Source: Lutjanus erythropterus
Lineage: Eukaryota; Chordata; Actinopteri; Lutjaniformes; Lutjanidae
Direction: 5' to 3'
Assembly: GCA_020091685.1 (NCBI GenBank)
Contig: CM034603.1
Location: 10,336,683 to 10,400,682 of the forward strand
Length of the DNA stretch: 64,000 nt
Under the pieces are notes generated by a model. The model was given only the letters and a program-made list of their open reading frames with translations, did no database searches and was not told where the DNA came from. A program made the translations under genes and the position numbers. The number at the start of each line of letters is the position of its first letter. The first letter of the stretch is position 1. Shown one piece after another: positions 25,376 to 38,446 of this stretch.

Positions 25376-27792
25376 TTTGTGTTTAATGCCAATTATAAAA
25401 TTAGCTCCTGAATAATGTCTCATACGGTGATACAAACCGCAAACATGTGATGGAATTCAGAGTATCATAAAGCACCACAGGAACTTAATTAATTTATTAT
25501 TTGTTTTTACATGATTCCTATAAATTAGACAGGATGAAATACACAGTACAGGAGAAAAACAAATACACACACCTCATCCATGACTTTAGACAGCCTTTTG
25601 AACTGGGGTTCATGTTTTGCCGCCACCAAAAGCTTTGATTTGACGAAGGTAACTGCGCAAATCCTCTTTCTTCAGCTGGTAACTTGAAGAATGCATGATG
25701 TTGTTTCATGCGTGGGAAACCTACACATAGTGGTAAAAACAAAAAACATACAGATGTTTTGAATGAATGAATTGGCTATGTTGGGTTTCTATGCAACCAA
25801 ACATACACAGCTTCACAGCTCATAAATGCTTCACGTTAACCAGGGCTGACGTTAAGTTCTCTACTGCCGCACAAATATTTCAATCCTGCAAGTTAGTCTC
25901 TGTCAATTTACAAACAGGTATCTACATATGAATGCAGATGCACTTATTAAAAAAAGTAATTAAAAGCTAAATTGTCATATGGACTCCAAGATTACATTTT
26001 GTCCATATGCATTCTGCCTCTTTTGCTCTCCACATGGGCTCCATGAGGCTGTTCAGTCAGATGATGACAGATCACAGCCAATAATCTATTCAGCTGGAGC
26101 GGTCAAGCTGCTGTGCAGGTTATGGTCATTCTAAAGCTGAATAAAATAAATGTTGTACTTCTGCCTCAACAATTGTTAATACCACTAAATAACACACTGA
26201 AGATCAGGTTGGGAACCACATTTCTCCTGGCTGCATTTAGTGTTGCTCGAACTATGACCAGTGTGTCTGACTGTAGCTGAGATTTTATCTAAAGGTGTGC
26301 CTCTGTTCACAGGTAGAAAATGTCTGATTTTCATGAAGAATATTAACCCTAGCTTGTAGCCCTCTACCAGCATGCCACAGTAAAGCACATCAATTTTAAG
26401 ATGCTAAAACATTTATCACAGTAATGACAGTATAGCAAAAGTGTTGAGGGCGAATGTGGCGCCTGTGGCAGTGACCACCCACTGCTACTTTTAAGATGAG
26501 TGAACATCCCATGACATATTTATTTCTATATGAAGGTTCATTTCATTTATTGTATGTATGTGTGTAAAATAAGCTTTTACCTCTTTGACACAATCCACCA
26601 ATCTCAAACCTCTTGAAGTGCTTGCATTGAGTCATGAGAGACAGAAATGCAGCAATGTCAAAGTCATCAAGTGATTTATGTCTCTTGTGACCGTCCGCAT
26701 GAACACCTGAAAACAGAACAAAGTATCATTAGTGTGACACAACCAGACCAAAACAACTGTCATTGTCAGAGATGTTATTTACTGCTCAAACAAAAGTGCA
26801 AAACTGTAAACTTACCTTAGCCACTTCCCATTTATCTTCAGACCACAGGTGAGGTTCACTGTTCTCCAATACACCCTTCCACGAGGACTGGTGTGGTTGT
26901 CCCGTATCTCCTTGATCCAACGAGAACACACCGCACAGTCTAAAGGAGGAATCTTTAAACAGACGCAGAAAAATTAGAATCACGTAAAGAAAAAGAAACA
27001 AGTAAAAAAGAAAAAGGCATATTTCAAGACTTAGGCTGCCCTGTAAAAACATATTGTTATAGTAATTCATGGAGATAATGGTTATACAGCTCATACTGTT
27101 GAAGCCCCAAAATGTATTCTAGATTTATTGTTACTTCACTTGGACATTTGGGCCAAAGATGGTACAATCCGATCCAATCAGGGCTTGATAATGACGTAAA
27201 GCCCGATAGTGACATAGCCATCATTAGGTATTGACTCACACTCCTGTGTTCACTGCGATCTCTAATGCCACATGTTTGACACGCACTTCCTGTTTGTAAA
27301 CAGCACTGAGTTCAACAGCGCTTCCCACAACTACTGTGCATTTGCAGTACTAGAGTAATGCTGTACATGCTTTGTAGTGTCATGTACAGATAATAAAATA
27401 AACACAGTTACATGATAAGATGTGATATGTGTTGCTGTCAGCACAAGCAGTAGTTTGTCTATTTTCTTTAATTTCACATAAAATCGACACACATTCTACA
27501 CAGCTGTGTGTGTATGATTGTGCAGGTGACAATAATGCAGTAAATAGCCCAAGTAAAACAAATAACACTGACCCATAGACACTATAAATTAGAAGATTTA
27601 AAAGGAATGCTAGATAATGATTAAAATCAACATCAGGAGAAATATTACTAATAATCATCTATTTTTAACACTTTACAGATCTAAAGCGAATGGTGTCAGG
27701 TGTTGAAATTGTTCTTAAATAAGTGATTGTGTGATGTATGAGTCAGTTTGACAGCAGATACAGCTGTTATCAGCTCTCATTAGTAATTGATG

Positions 27793-28730
27793 TCTAGGTA
27801 TAATATACCCATAACCCCAAAATAATTTTCTGTAGTTTTGATGCTGTTCCATCTGGTATGTACATGTTATTCAGGAATATTGAATAGCCTCAGCCCCTGT
27901 CGATGCTGCCCTGACCCAACTCTGTCTCCATTAGGAAAGTTTGTTTCTCCTCGAATCAAGGTATAAACTCCAGAATTTGGGCTTTGTTTCAGGATGACCT
28001 GGTCTTTATTCCTTCAGCAACATTTTATTGGGGTTTTTGAGCAATGTAGCTTGGAAGAAGGTTTGGTCTCCTTCTAACCATTTAAATTGATTCATAAGAT
28101 TTTATCCAGTGAAGCATTTCATGCAAAAGTTGATATAAAATACTCTTTCAGTGAATTACATCCTGAAACCTGCTCTCATTTATTCTGGTCTTGTAAATTT
28201 ACACATGAATTCTGAAAGATGTTAATAGCTACGTAGTAGACAAGGTTTTCACAGATTTTGCTCTTTACAATGGGGATATTGTATTAGGATGTTTCAAGTA
28301 TTAAGAAATTGATGCAAAATTTTTTCTTATTAATCTAATATTACTAGTTTGTAAATTTCATGTTAATAATGTAAATTTACAAGTAAAAACTAATTCATTG
28401 TTTTAATGAAAGAAATGAAACTTTAATTGAGTCCTCAAAAACAAAAACAAAAAAACATCAAAACTGCCAACATTTGCAAGCACTTTAGTGTTTTAAAATG
28501 AATGTTCTGTCACACTCTTGCATGCTTTATCTATTTATTCTATTTTTATTTATATATACTTTCCTCTTTTTAATTTACTTAAGCTGATTTGTGTTCTCAT
28601 TATGCTTTATATGTGATTCTCCCCATACTGTTATTTCTTCCTCATTGCTTCTTTGCGGTTTGTCTGTTGCTGTCTGTACTTTTACACCGTTTGCAATGTT
28701 ATTGAAATAAACAAATTGTTTTGAAGAAAG
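27793..28730 (+). mobile_element. 5'-truncated L1-type LINE, 3' end, copy A only
   Basis: The interval encodes remnants of an L1 ORF2 C-terminus around 28090-28200 (a His/Cys block such as ETCSHLFWSCKFTH), and then INLILLVCKFHVN around 28335. It ends in an A/T-rich tail with AATAAA near 28705. The same place in copy B (after 'cagtaattggtg', 40216) is uninterrupted. Flanking words 'agtaattgatg' (before) and 'agtagttggcg' (after) look like a worn target duplication. Confidence 0.75.
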
Positions 28731-28801
28731 TAGTTGGCGTTGCTTCAGACTGACGCTAAAGGAACAGATTTATTTATTTCGGAGTTTGGTGTTCGGCGAG
28801 G

Positions 28802-28916
28802 TAGAGGAGAGGAGAGGAGAGGAGAGAGGAGAAGAGAGGAGAGGAGAGGAGAGGAGAGGAGAGGAGAGGAGAGAGGAGAGGTAGAGGAGAGAGAGAGAGG
28901 AGAGGAGAGGAGAGGA
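28802..28916. repeat. (GGAGA)n purine tract
   Basis: A GA-rich pentanucleotide-like repeat just upstream in the plus sense of copy-A exon 1. The equivalent place in copy B is ordinary sequence. Confidence 0.9.
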
Positions 28917-29725
28917 AGCGAGCGGAGGAGACAGTTTATCAAATGAAAAGCACCCTAAAGGTCGAGAGATGATCTAGACACCTCACTTTTGATGCAACAA
29001 CAACAAGAACAAACAGTCATGACACGCCAAACAAACCCTAAAAACCTTTTGTCTGTGTTGGAGAATGTTAAAGTGGCATGTTAACATTATTTCACTGTTG
29101 AATCAACGTCACGGATCATATTGAATCACCACAGAATTTGTCAACGTTGAATTAACAGTGAATTATATTTTGATTTTGAAAGATGAATCAACGTTGAAAC
29201 TGCGACCTTTTTCAACATCTCAAATCAATACAAAGCACATTTCTTACACAGCGGCGATTTAGTGCGCTTCAAACAGAAATAACATCCATATAATAAAAAC
29301 AATTAACAAGAATGAGAAAATACATAAAATAGTAAATAAAAGGGTGTCATTAAAGATAAAATACTGACTTTAAGGCACTTCCGCATTGGTTCGTCTTGTT
29401 CTTCTGACAATAGTTGAGTTACTCTTGTTGGATATTTCACTGGTTAATCACATACACGACAGTCAAGTTTAAGTTCGTACCTGGTTTGGTTGTGGCTTCC
29501 AGTCTTGGAAATGGCATTTCTTGACACACTGATGCGGACCGCATTTACTGCGCAATTCCTGGTGGAAAATGTCAATCTGCTCATCGAGGAAAGGCTCGAG
29601 CAGTCTTAGTGCACCGCAAACTTAAAATGGCTTTTAACCAGTTGTTTGTTTCTTCTGCTTTACCAAATCCCCACACGATGTCCATGTCCTCTTCCTACTC
29701 CAAGTAGGAGAAGACACGCTGTGAT

Positions 29726-31960
29726 GTAAGCTTCATCCAATCAAGAGGGTTAAATATGTTTTGATTTCCGTTTTATGATGCAATAAGTATCACCAGACAT
29801 GGACAGGCCATCTAGCGTAACAGGAATGCACGGTGGACCGGACTGGGGGCTGTCGTAATTTAACCAAAAAAGTATTATTTTTATCGACCGCGACGGCCCA
29901 TTGGTTTATTTTTCTTGAAGGAGATTGGGCTAATCCAATGAAATCTCTCAGCCCTCCTCGGCCCGCCCTCCTCCCCCTTGAACAAGGTTATCACATTTTC
30001 GGAGTCGGAGAGAAATGAGTCGAATGGGAAGGAGGGGGTAGGGCAGGGGCAGAAAAGCTACGAGAGAAAAAGGCTAAAAAGCCTGTGCCCTTGCTGCTTT
30101 CAGTTGTTCAAGTTCGTAGTCAATCAGTGTCATTGCCTTGCTATATTCGTTCTTGAGGATTATAGGAGGACCATTCAACATTTTCTCAACCAGTATGTAC
30201 AGTATATCAGACTGTTGTCTAACTCTATTTCTTTATTTTAGTCATTAGTCCTGTTATAATGAAATTGGTGTGTATCACTCACTTTTGTTTTGTCTGTCAA
30301 ACTCTTCCTCTTTAAGGCTGCTCTGTCCCCAGGGATGATCCGGGATGGGCCTTTCATTGGTGTGGACTTCACAGGTATTCTTCACATTTGTAAGTTTACT
30401 ATACTGTATACTGTTGTTATGTGTTCTTGCTGACATCCACCTGGATGGTCATAAAGCCTACTACTTTTACAGAGTGACTGTAATGAATGCAACCATCTAT
30501 TATTGCATTATTTTAAAGACACAATTCTGTCAATGTAAATTTTGAATCAGTCTCATTCTCACTGTTCTCTTGACCCACCTGGCCTCTCTTCTCCCCTTAG
30601 GGCATATTTGGAGTGAAGGTTTGCCTTTCCCTGATGTGGAGTTTACATCTGTTCCTAGTCTTTCATTATGAGTTTACTAAATAGCTCTTATTTTAATTCT
30701 AGAAGAGACAGTATCAGATGACTTTTAGCATATCTGACCTCACCTCTGTCTCCTCAGAGCACCAAGGTCCATGCAACCTTTTGTCTCAGCATATGTAAGT
30801 ACAAAATAAGTTATTATCTCACTGTTCACCTAAACATTATTTAAACTGTACCTTAACTGATCCCTGCTCTCTTTCTTCCCTTTGTCTGCCTGTCTCTGCA
30901 TCTCTCTATCTTTCTCTCATTCTCTCTCTGTTTTTCATACTTTAAGGTGCCACTTTGGTGAGGAGCTTTATTTTACATGGATATATGGTCTTACTGTGGG
31001 CATAGTTGTGTATTTGTATAAACAGTATATTTCATTAAACACTGAAAAGACATCTCTAGCAGTGTTTCTTTGACATCCACTTTCACTTCAAGATGGGAAT
31101 TGTGACACTGTGGCCATCTCTCCCAGGATGAAAGCAACACAATGTGCACATATATCCTCTGGTATGTCCTGTGCCTTCGCATATCGTATAAATAATCATG
31201 GTGGGCCACCATGGCCAAAATGCCAGGGCCATTTTTGTCCCAGTCCAGCCCTGTGGGACCCAGGTCAGCTTTGTCTTAGCTCTCTTAGCATTGACCAGCC
31301 GGAGGAAAACCAGAGAATTGGAACAAAAATGCAAACTAGGGTACTGAGCTTGTGGTTCAAATGATTAAATGACAATGGTCAATCAACAAAAACTTACAGA
31401 GCAGTCCAACAAAATGTAAGGCAAATCTAAAGGAAGTAAGGGAAATCTAAGTCCTGAAAATGCAATAATTAAAAACACTAGAAATAGATCCACAAGAAAA
31501 CACAAGGACACTTGACATTCAGACAAGACAAACTGGCAACTAAAATGGGAGCAGACACAGGTTTAAATGCACTGGGAAGTTGATTAGGGGCAGGTGAAAA
31601 CAACCAGAACTAAAACAGCAACTGACAAATCCTACTGATTCCACCTTTGACAATTTCTATTCCTATTTTCCATTTAAAATAAATAATTTAAGGAAGATGC
31701 TCCATCTGTCTCATTTAGGAGCATTTGGCAGACGTTATAATGCAGACTTTGTAAATCCTGTAGGGATGGGATGTTTGATTTGAATTTGAGAGAAAACGTT
31801 TTCACTTTTCCTCTTAGAGTGCACCACCTTAGAGAGCAACTATAATGTCATAAAGTAGGGCCCCCAACAGCAATTTAAATCAGGCCCTCAAAAGCTAGAA
31901 ATGGCCCTGCAACTGTACTTATTATCATTATTATGATCAGTTTATACAGTATGTATTGTC
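29726..31960. other. Unique segment between the two duplication copies, no confident gene
   Basis: The GC-rich start (29830-30020) has CCAAT-like words in both senses and could be a promoter. At about 30032-30075 one frame reads GAEKLREKKAKK, which resembles the N-terminal basic segment of hAT-derived or ZMYM-like fish proteins, but a stop precedes it. Short exon-like pieces follow pyrimidine tracts at about 30319-30391, 30600 and 30947. None can be linked or named. They may be remains of a transposon-derived gene. Confidence 0.3.
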
Positions 31961-34900
31961 AGAGATGAAACTACCCAACAGTATGTACAGTTGTTAAAAT
32001 AGGCTTAACAACATTAAGATGCTGCTTATAGACAGTAAGGAACCAGTATTACAATTACAATAATATATATAATAAATATAAATACTTTGAATGCAGTTAT
32101 TTTACATGAGTACTTTTACTTGTGATATTTAATAAGTTCAATTTGCTGTTTTACTTCAGTAAGATTTTGAATGTAAGACTATTTTTAAATTTCATTCTGT
32201 CGTATTTACTGTCTGAAATTGTTGTTTAATTGATGCAATGACCATTGAATGTGTGTGTTTTTACATCAAAATGTGTATTCACATGAGTAGTGAGTCTTCA
32301 GTACGCCACAACACAACACTACATATTTCCCAGCGAGGCAAACCGCAGCCTCTCTACCAAGCGTAGCAGCATGCAGAAAACTGCTGCAGAAATGAACTGT
32401 TGTTCATAGACTATAATTACACAGAGGGGCACTTAACTCATGGTTACCAGTTAAATAATATAAATAAAATAATGTGTGTTATTTCCTTAAATTAACCCTC
32501 TCAGAGTTCATTGATTTTTGTCTTATTTAACACATTTTAAACTGTCCTTATGCCACAAGCATGGTGTCATTTTCTCAGCACAAACTCCGCTGTTTTGTCA
32601 ATTTAAAAAGAATAAAGCTGCCAGGAACAAAAATACCAGAAAATGACACAAACACCTATAAAACAAGTGCGTAGTCATATTCTCAAAATATACTGAGAAA
32701 TTCAAGGTTGTAAAACATGTTGTTTTCCTATTTATACACACAAATACAGCAGACACATGTAGGGAATAAAACCATAATACAGTCTGTTCACATTTGAAGT
32801 GTTTTTTTGTTTTTTGTTTTTAATCCCAACAGTTTTGTGCCTTTTTCACTTAAAGTCTATGTGTGCCTATCAATCATTTAAAATATCAAGAATTCACAAT
32901 TTTACAAATTTCTTTCAAAAATGTTTTTGTTTTATTTTAGAGTACACTAATCATATTAGACAAAAACTTGAAATATCTTTTTAATAAACAGTTTTAAACT
33001 ATTTATTAGCCCATTTATTAGAGGTTAATTAGACATATTACAACAGAACTGAAATCACATACCTGCTACTTCCTCATTTAAAAGCAATATGTGAACCAGA
33101 TCTACCAGTAAAGGCCAAAATGAGAGAGGCAGAGGAATATTTTGTCTGACATCCGGAAATAATACACTTCTCGTTTACAGTACAGTTCTGTTGTGATGTG
33201 TCCTCATTACACTCTTATAAAGTCTATTAGGTCAAATTAAGGTTTTAATACTGTCGAATAAAGAACATCATTTCTAGCTTCTGTCTCATTTAATACAAGG
33301 TAATGCTTAATACATCTCGTTTGTGTGCTGTAACATAAAGAGCGACCAAATGTTGTTTTTGTTTTATGGTGTACTGATTTAGATGAGATACTGTGTAGAA
33401 GGCCCACATCTGCTTCAGTCTCTGGTCTTGTGATCTGTATATTTAAAGTTATTGAATGTTTGAACGTATGTGCTGACATGGCTAGTTGGCCTGACAGGTC
33501 CTTACTGTCATTCACACCTATTCACATATATTAATATGAATAGATCCAAACATTGCCTAAAGATCATACATACACAACTTTATGAAATCAAATATTTTAA
33601 CTGCAACTGACATATGTCAATAGCATGTGAATTTCCACAATCTTTGGTACACAGTTATAAACATATGGACTCATCAATTGTATGAGCATGGTCTTTTTGA
33701 TAAACTCACAACACGTTGAGTTTAAGCAGACAGATTTGTTTTTTATGACATATAAAAGCAGCAACAGACTGACAGCACATCAGCAGCAGCTGTCATACTA
33801 CACTACTTGGTAATTAAAGCTTTTATCCACATACAGAGCAACACCCTCTTCTTAAAATTAACATCTTTAAAATCATATTCAAGATACAATGCTTCATAAT
33901 GCACAGGAGTAAAATCAACCAGAGGCTAACTTCATACTGTCTAAAGCATTCTTACATTCTATTTATTGAAAATAGACTCAAAACAACTGTTGCCACAGCT
34001 CCAGTACTGATGGAATTCCCTCACAAGTTGATGGAGGTCTGATCACTGTTGCGCTGATTCTGAAGAGCCTGAGATGTAAACATGCACACATAAACAATTA
34101 GGATTAACGAGAAGAGTAATTTTATAGGTATGTTTACAAAAAGACTCTTGAAAAATAGATACTCTCTATATAAATCTGATACAAACACACAAACTGAACA
34201 GAGAAGAGAATTTCATACCAAAAAAATAGATGTTACTTAGAACAACAGTCATTTGTTTTGACTAACTTAGAAACCTTATATAAGCTTCAACTGAACTGGA
34301 ATCCATGTTTACCCAGAACTACAACTGTATATTTTATCCCCATCTTTTACAGAAGGAAGAGATCACTTCCACTTAACAGCCAGTATGAACAGAAGGAAAA
34401 ATTACAGCGATCAATGACTTCTATAAGTACATATGGGCATCTGAGTATGGTGCAAAACAGAAAACATGTTAACTGATCCTTTAAATATGTCTTACCAACT
34501 GGTATTCCTCATCCAGTTTTTCTCCTTCAGCTGCTAGTAACTTTGACAACTGAAGCACAAGATCCTACAATTGAAGAACACAGACACAAACATACACACA
34601 TTAACTTGCTTGTGTGAGCACCTGGCCACATTTGTGAAAAGATTAGGAGTTCATTCATCCTTCAACCACACTCCTTGTTAGCTAGGAAGTGGTTGAATGC
34701 TAATGTTGCGTTTTTCTCACTCTGTGATGTTCATCCAGCTCCATGCTGGTATGATTGTGTCCAATATCCTCCTTTACAACAGTCTAAGACAAAGAAACAA
34801 AGCATATTAGCATAGTTAAAAGAAAGCACATTTGAAAAGAGAGGATTTTGTAAGTGTTAAGTGTGTCTTACAACACATAAAAGTTCCAGTTCTTTGTCAT

Positions 34901-35009
34901 GCTCTACCTGAATTTCTTGTTGTGCCTCGATTTCACTTACGATAAGTCTGACATCAAGGTTTGGAATCTGAAAACAGGGAGGTACAAAGCAAACTATGTT
35001 TTTTTATTT

Positions 35010-35345
35010 CCTCAGGTCCTGACGCAGTAGACAGGTACCTATGATGTTCTGAGTCGCTTTAATGACCCTCTTTAGAATCCTCCTGTCATAAGTTGTATAC
35101 ATCTAACGCCAGTTTGTGATGTTTCCTGTCAGGATGCTTTCTGTTACTCCTCTGTAAAACTGACAAGCCTGCTCCACCTCAGCTCCAGTGATGTAGACAT
35201 GGTCATGTCTTTGCCTCCTTTTTCCAAAGATCAACAATCAGCTCCTTGGTGTTGCTGATGTTGAGCAGTAGGTTGTTTTGTGCCAAACACTCTGGAAGCC
35301 TGACTGATGATGGTGGTGTCATCTGTGCCTGAATACCTGCAGCCT
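35010..35345 (-). mobile_element. LINE reverse-transcriptase C-terminal fragment in copy B
   Basis: On the minus strand a frame reads LLLNISNTKELIVDLWKK, like the NTxKTKEMVVDFRR block found near the C-terminus of fish Rex1/CR1-like elements. Further on, ILTGNITNW and DRRILKRVIKATQNIIG match the ESILTxxIxxWYG...RVVKTAQ end. Stops and frame changes make it inactive. Confidence 0.7.
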
Positions 35346-38240
35346 CAACTGTACTTTGTGTTTAATGTTAATTAAAAATTAGCTCCTGAATAATGTCTCA
35401 TATGGTGAGACAAAGAAAATGAAGTTCCCACTAACGGAACTGAGTTCAGAATATGATAAAGTACCACAGGAACTTATTAATTTATTACTTGTTTTTACAT
35501 TCCTATAAATTATTCCTATAAACTAAACAGGATGAAATACACAGTACAGGAGAAAAATGAAAAACACACACACACCTCATCCATGTCTTTAGACAGCCTT
35601 TTGAACTGAGGTTCATGTTTTGCCAGCGCCTCACCAAGAGCTTTGATTTGATGAAGGTAACTGTGCAAATCCTCTTTCTTCAGCAGGTAACTTGGAGAAT
35701 GCATGATGTTGTTTCGTACATATGAAACCTACACACAGTGGTTAGGAAAAAGACCTTATAGATGTTAGTAAATGTAGGGATGAGATTCAAGAATTGGCTA
35801 CATTGTGTTTCAATGCAACCAAACAAACACAGCTTCACATTTATAAATGCTTCATGTTAATGGGGCTGACATTAAATCCTCTACTGCCATACTAGTATTT
35901 CAAGCTGAAATGCACTAATCCTACAAGCTAATCTCCATCAAACTTTATAAACAGATATGAATGCAGATGCACTTTTAAAAAGATAATGAAAGTTAAATTG
36001 TCATATGGGCTCCAAGATTGCATTTTGCCCATATGCATTCCACCTCTTTTGCTCTTGGCATGAAAATACAACCAAAGCTTGCTTAAACATGATTGATCAA
36101 TACTGAGTACATAAACCAGAACACGTCTGACACCAAAATCTTGTCCCTTACCTGCATATTCTGCATATGCACACATCTATTTATAGAGATTAATGGTTGT
36201 GAAACAGGGTTGACTTTAAGTAGGGGTGGGTGATAAGACTAACATATGCTCAAAATATGATTTTATCTAATAAAAACATGTGTTTATTGGCTCCAAATAG
36301 GAATGAAACTGAGGTGTAGTCCTTTTTGAGGAGCAGTCTGCCCCATAATGTAGGTTTATTAGTACATGTAATGTGATTCATTCTCAGAGGTAGACAAGGG
36401 CTGGATTAGGCATCTCAACTGCATTTATTTGATAGAAACCCAAAGTTTATAAATATAAGTACATTAGTCAGTGTACCATGGGGCAGCTGTCAGTACATTT
36501 ACATAGGGCAGCAGCAGACATACAGAACCGGCACAACAGAGGAGCTTTAATTTAACAACAAAACCAGCTGAGCTGCGCTGTAGTTTTAAGTTCCACAAAA
36601 GTAATGCGATGTCCCACATCAACCAACTACTGTCGCTATTTATCAGGCTTCAAATTAGGCTCAGTGTTCACAGGATTTCACTTGACTGTCCCCAAATAGC
36701 CTGTTACAACAATGTGTCTGTATAGTCCCAGTGCCGTGTACAGGAGGGATAATTTTGCCGCTTTTCAACAAGTTGTTTGCTGCCACATTTAAAATCTCAG
36801 ATAAAATTCCAAATAAAAGCCCAAAGCATGCAAGAACACAGAAATTATATTTTATCTGAAACACTTCTGGGTCTACTGGCAGAAGAAGCTGCATACGATT
36901 TACCTTCAACAGTAGGCTGTGGCAAATCTACCCCCAAGATTCCATCCAAAACTAACATCAAGAGAGTGAAAACTATTTTATAGCTCCTCTTTTTAACTTT
37001 GTGATCACTTATTAGGCCGCCTGTATCTGATGCGCAAAGTGCCGGCCTTCTGCTGGACTTGCACACTGTCAGCTCTGAGGGCGAAAATGGAATCTGTCTC
37101 AGCTTAATGGAATGACTTTGAAAACACCAAATGACTTGCTTTAATGAACTTTGTTAGTTTGTAATACTAAACTTAAATATCACTTCCATGATGCTGTTCA
37201 GTCAGATGATGACAGATCACAGCCAATAAACTTTGCAGCTGAAGCAAAGCTGCTGTGCAGGTTATGGTCATTCTAAAGTTGAATAAAATAAATGGCATAC
37301 TTCTGCCTCAACAATTGTTAATACCACCAAATAACACACTGAAGATCAGGTTGGGAACCCACATTTCTCCTGGCTGCATTTAGTGTTGCTCGAACTATGA
37401 CCAGTGTGTCTGACTGTAGCTGAGATTTTATCTAAAGGTGTGCCTCTGTTCACAGGTAGAAAATGTCTGGTTTTCATGAAGAATATTAACCTCTAGCATG
37501 TAGCCCTCTACCAGCATGCCACAGTGAAACATGTCAATTTTAAGATGTTAAAACATTTATGACAGTATAGCAAAAGTGTTGAGGGAATGTGGCGCCTGTG
37601 GCAGTGACCACCCACTGCTACTTTTAAGATGAGTGAACATCCCATGACATATTTATTTCTATGTGAAGGTTCATTTCATTTATTGTATGTATGTGTGTAA
37701 ATAAGCTTTACCTTTTCACACAATCCACCAATCTCAAACCTCTTGAAGTGCTTGCATTGAGTCATGAGAGACAGAAATGCAGCAATGTCAAAGTCATCAA
37801 GTGATTTATGATTCTTGTGACCATCTGCCATGAACACCTGAAAACAGAACAAAGTATCATTAGTGTGACACAACCAGACCAAAACAACCGTCATTGTCAG
37901 AGCAGTTATTTACTGCTCAAACAAAAAGCAAAACTGTAAACTTACTTAGCCACTTCCCATTTATCTTCAGACCACAGGTGAGGTTCACTGTTCTTCCAAT
38001 ACACCCTTCCACGAGGACTGGTGTGGTTGGCCCGTATCTCCTCGATCCAACGAGGACACACTGCACAGTCTAAAGGAGGAATCTTTAAACAGACGCAGAA
38101 AAATTAGAATTCCGGTAGGGTTTGGACGAACATATTGTCTATTGATGTTGGGCTGAATCCATTGCCGATTGCTTTTTGGCTGATTTTAGGCGATATGTGT
38201 CATTTTAATCAGGGCTTGATAATGACATAAAGCCATAGAT

Positions 38241-38446
38241 CAGTTTCCCAACCCTGGTTCCAGGGCCACTGTCCTGCATGTTTTAGATGTTTCCTGCCAA
38301 CACACCTGATTCAAATGATCAGGTTGTTGTCAGGCTTCTGCAGAGGCTTGATGACGAGCTGATCATGTGAATCAGGTGTGTTGGAGCAGGGAAACATCTA
38401 AAACATGCAGGACAGTGGGCCCTGAGGACCAGGGTTGGGAACACTG
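38241..38446. mobile_element. hAT-type MITE, 206 bp, near-palindromic, copy B only
   Basis: The ends CAGTTTCCCAACCCTGG and CCAGGGTTGGGAACACTG are inverted repeats. The whole element folds on itself (for example 'tgcatgttttagatgtttcc' is mirrored). A perfect 8-bp target duplication CCATAGAT lies at 38233-38240 and 38447-38454. The matching site in copy A (near 27200) has no insertion. Confidence 0.88.

Larger units (their letters stand above)
22503..29685 (-). pseudogene. CXorf38-like (DUF4559, HEPN-motif) gene copy A, decayed
   Basis: Exons recognised by comparison with copy B and the intact homologue are: 1, 29685-29481; 2, 26952-26816; 3, 26706-26581; 4, 25720-25573; 5, 24839-24789; 6, 24663-24613; then a tripled terminal pair at 24452-22503. 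Exon 1 has NNWLKA and EPFLDEQIDIFH in different frames. Exon 2 (CAVCSRW) has a one-base deletion. Exon 3 has a deletion and an insertion. In exon 4 the HEPN arginine codon CGA is TGA (25708-25706), followed by further loss of five bases. Exons 5 and 6 are open (IPYLDVRVKIEAQQEIQ; EDIEHNHIRMKLDEDER). The nearby intact genes have perfect frames, so sequencing error is an unlikely explanation. It cannot make the full protein. Confidence 0.82.
17165..29725. repeat. Segmental duplication, copy A
   Basis: This block and 31961-40803 match from 'agagatgaaactaccc' at the left edge to '...cgctgtgat' at the right edge, in the same orientation. The match is interrupted by indels. Copy A alone has about 18810-19468 (with SAP-like exon 1), 19680-22365, two extra terminal-exon units and an L1 tail. 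The right edge coincides with the 5' end of the CXorf38-like copy. About 17165-18800 matches 31961-33560 at high identity. Confidence 0.85.

Noticed and set aside
22503-27000. Frameshifts in copy A as sequencing or assembly errors
   Set aside because: Three nearby genes (19 coding exons) have no frame error at all, while copy A has breaks in most exons, including an exact CGA-to-TGA change.
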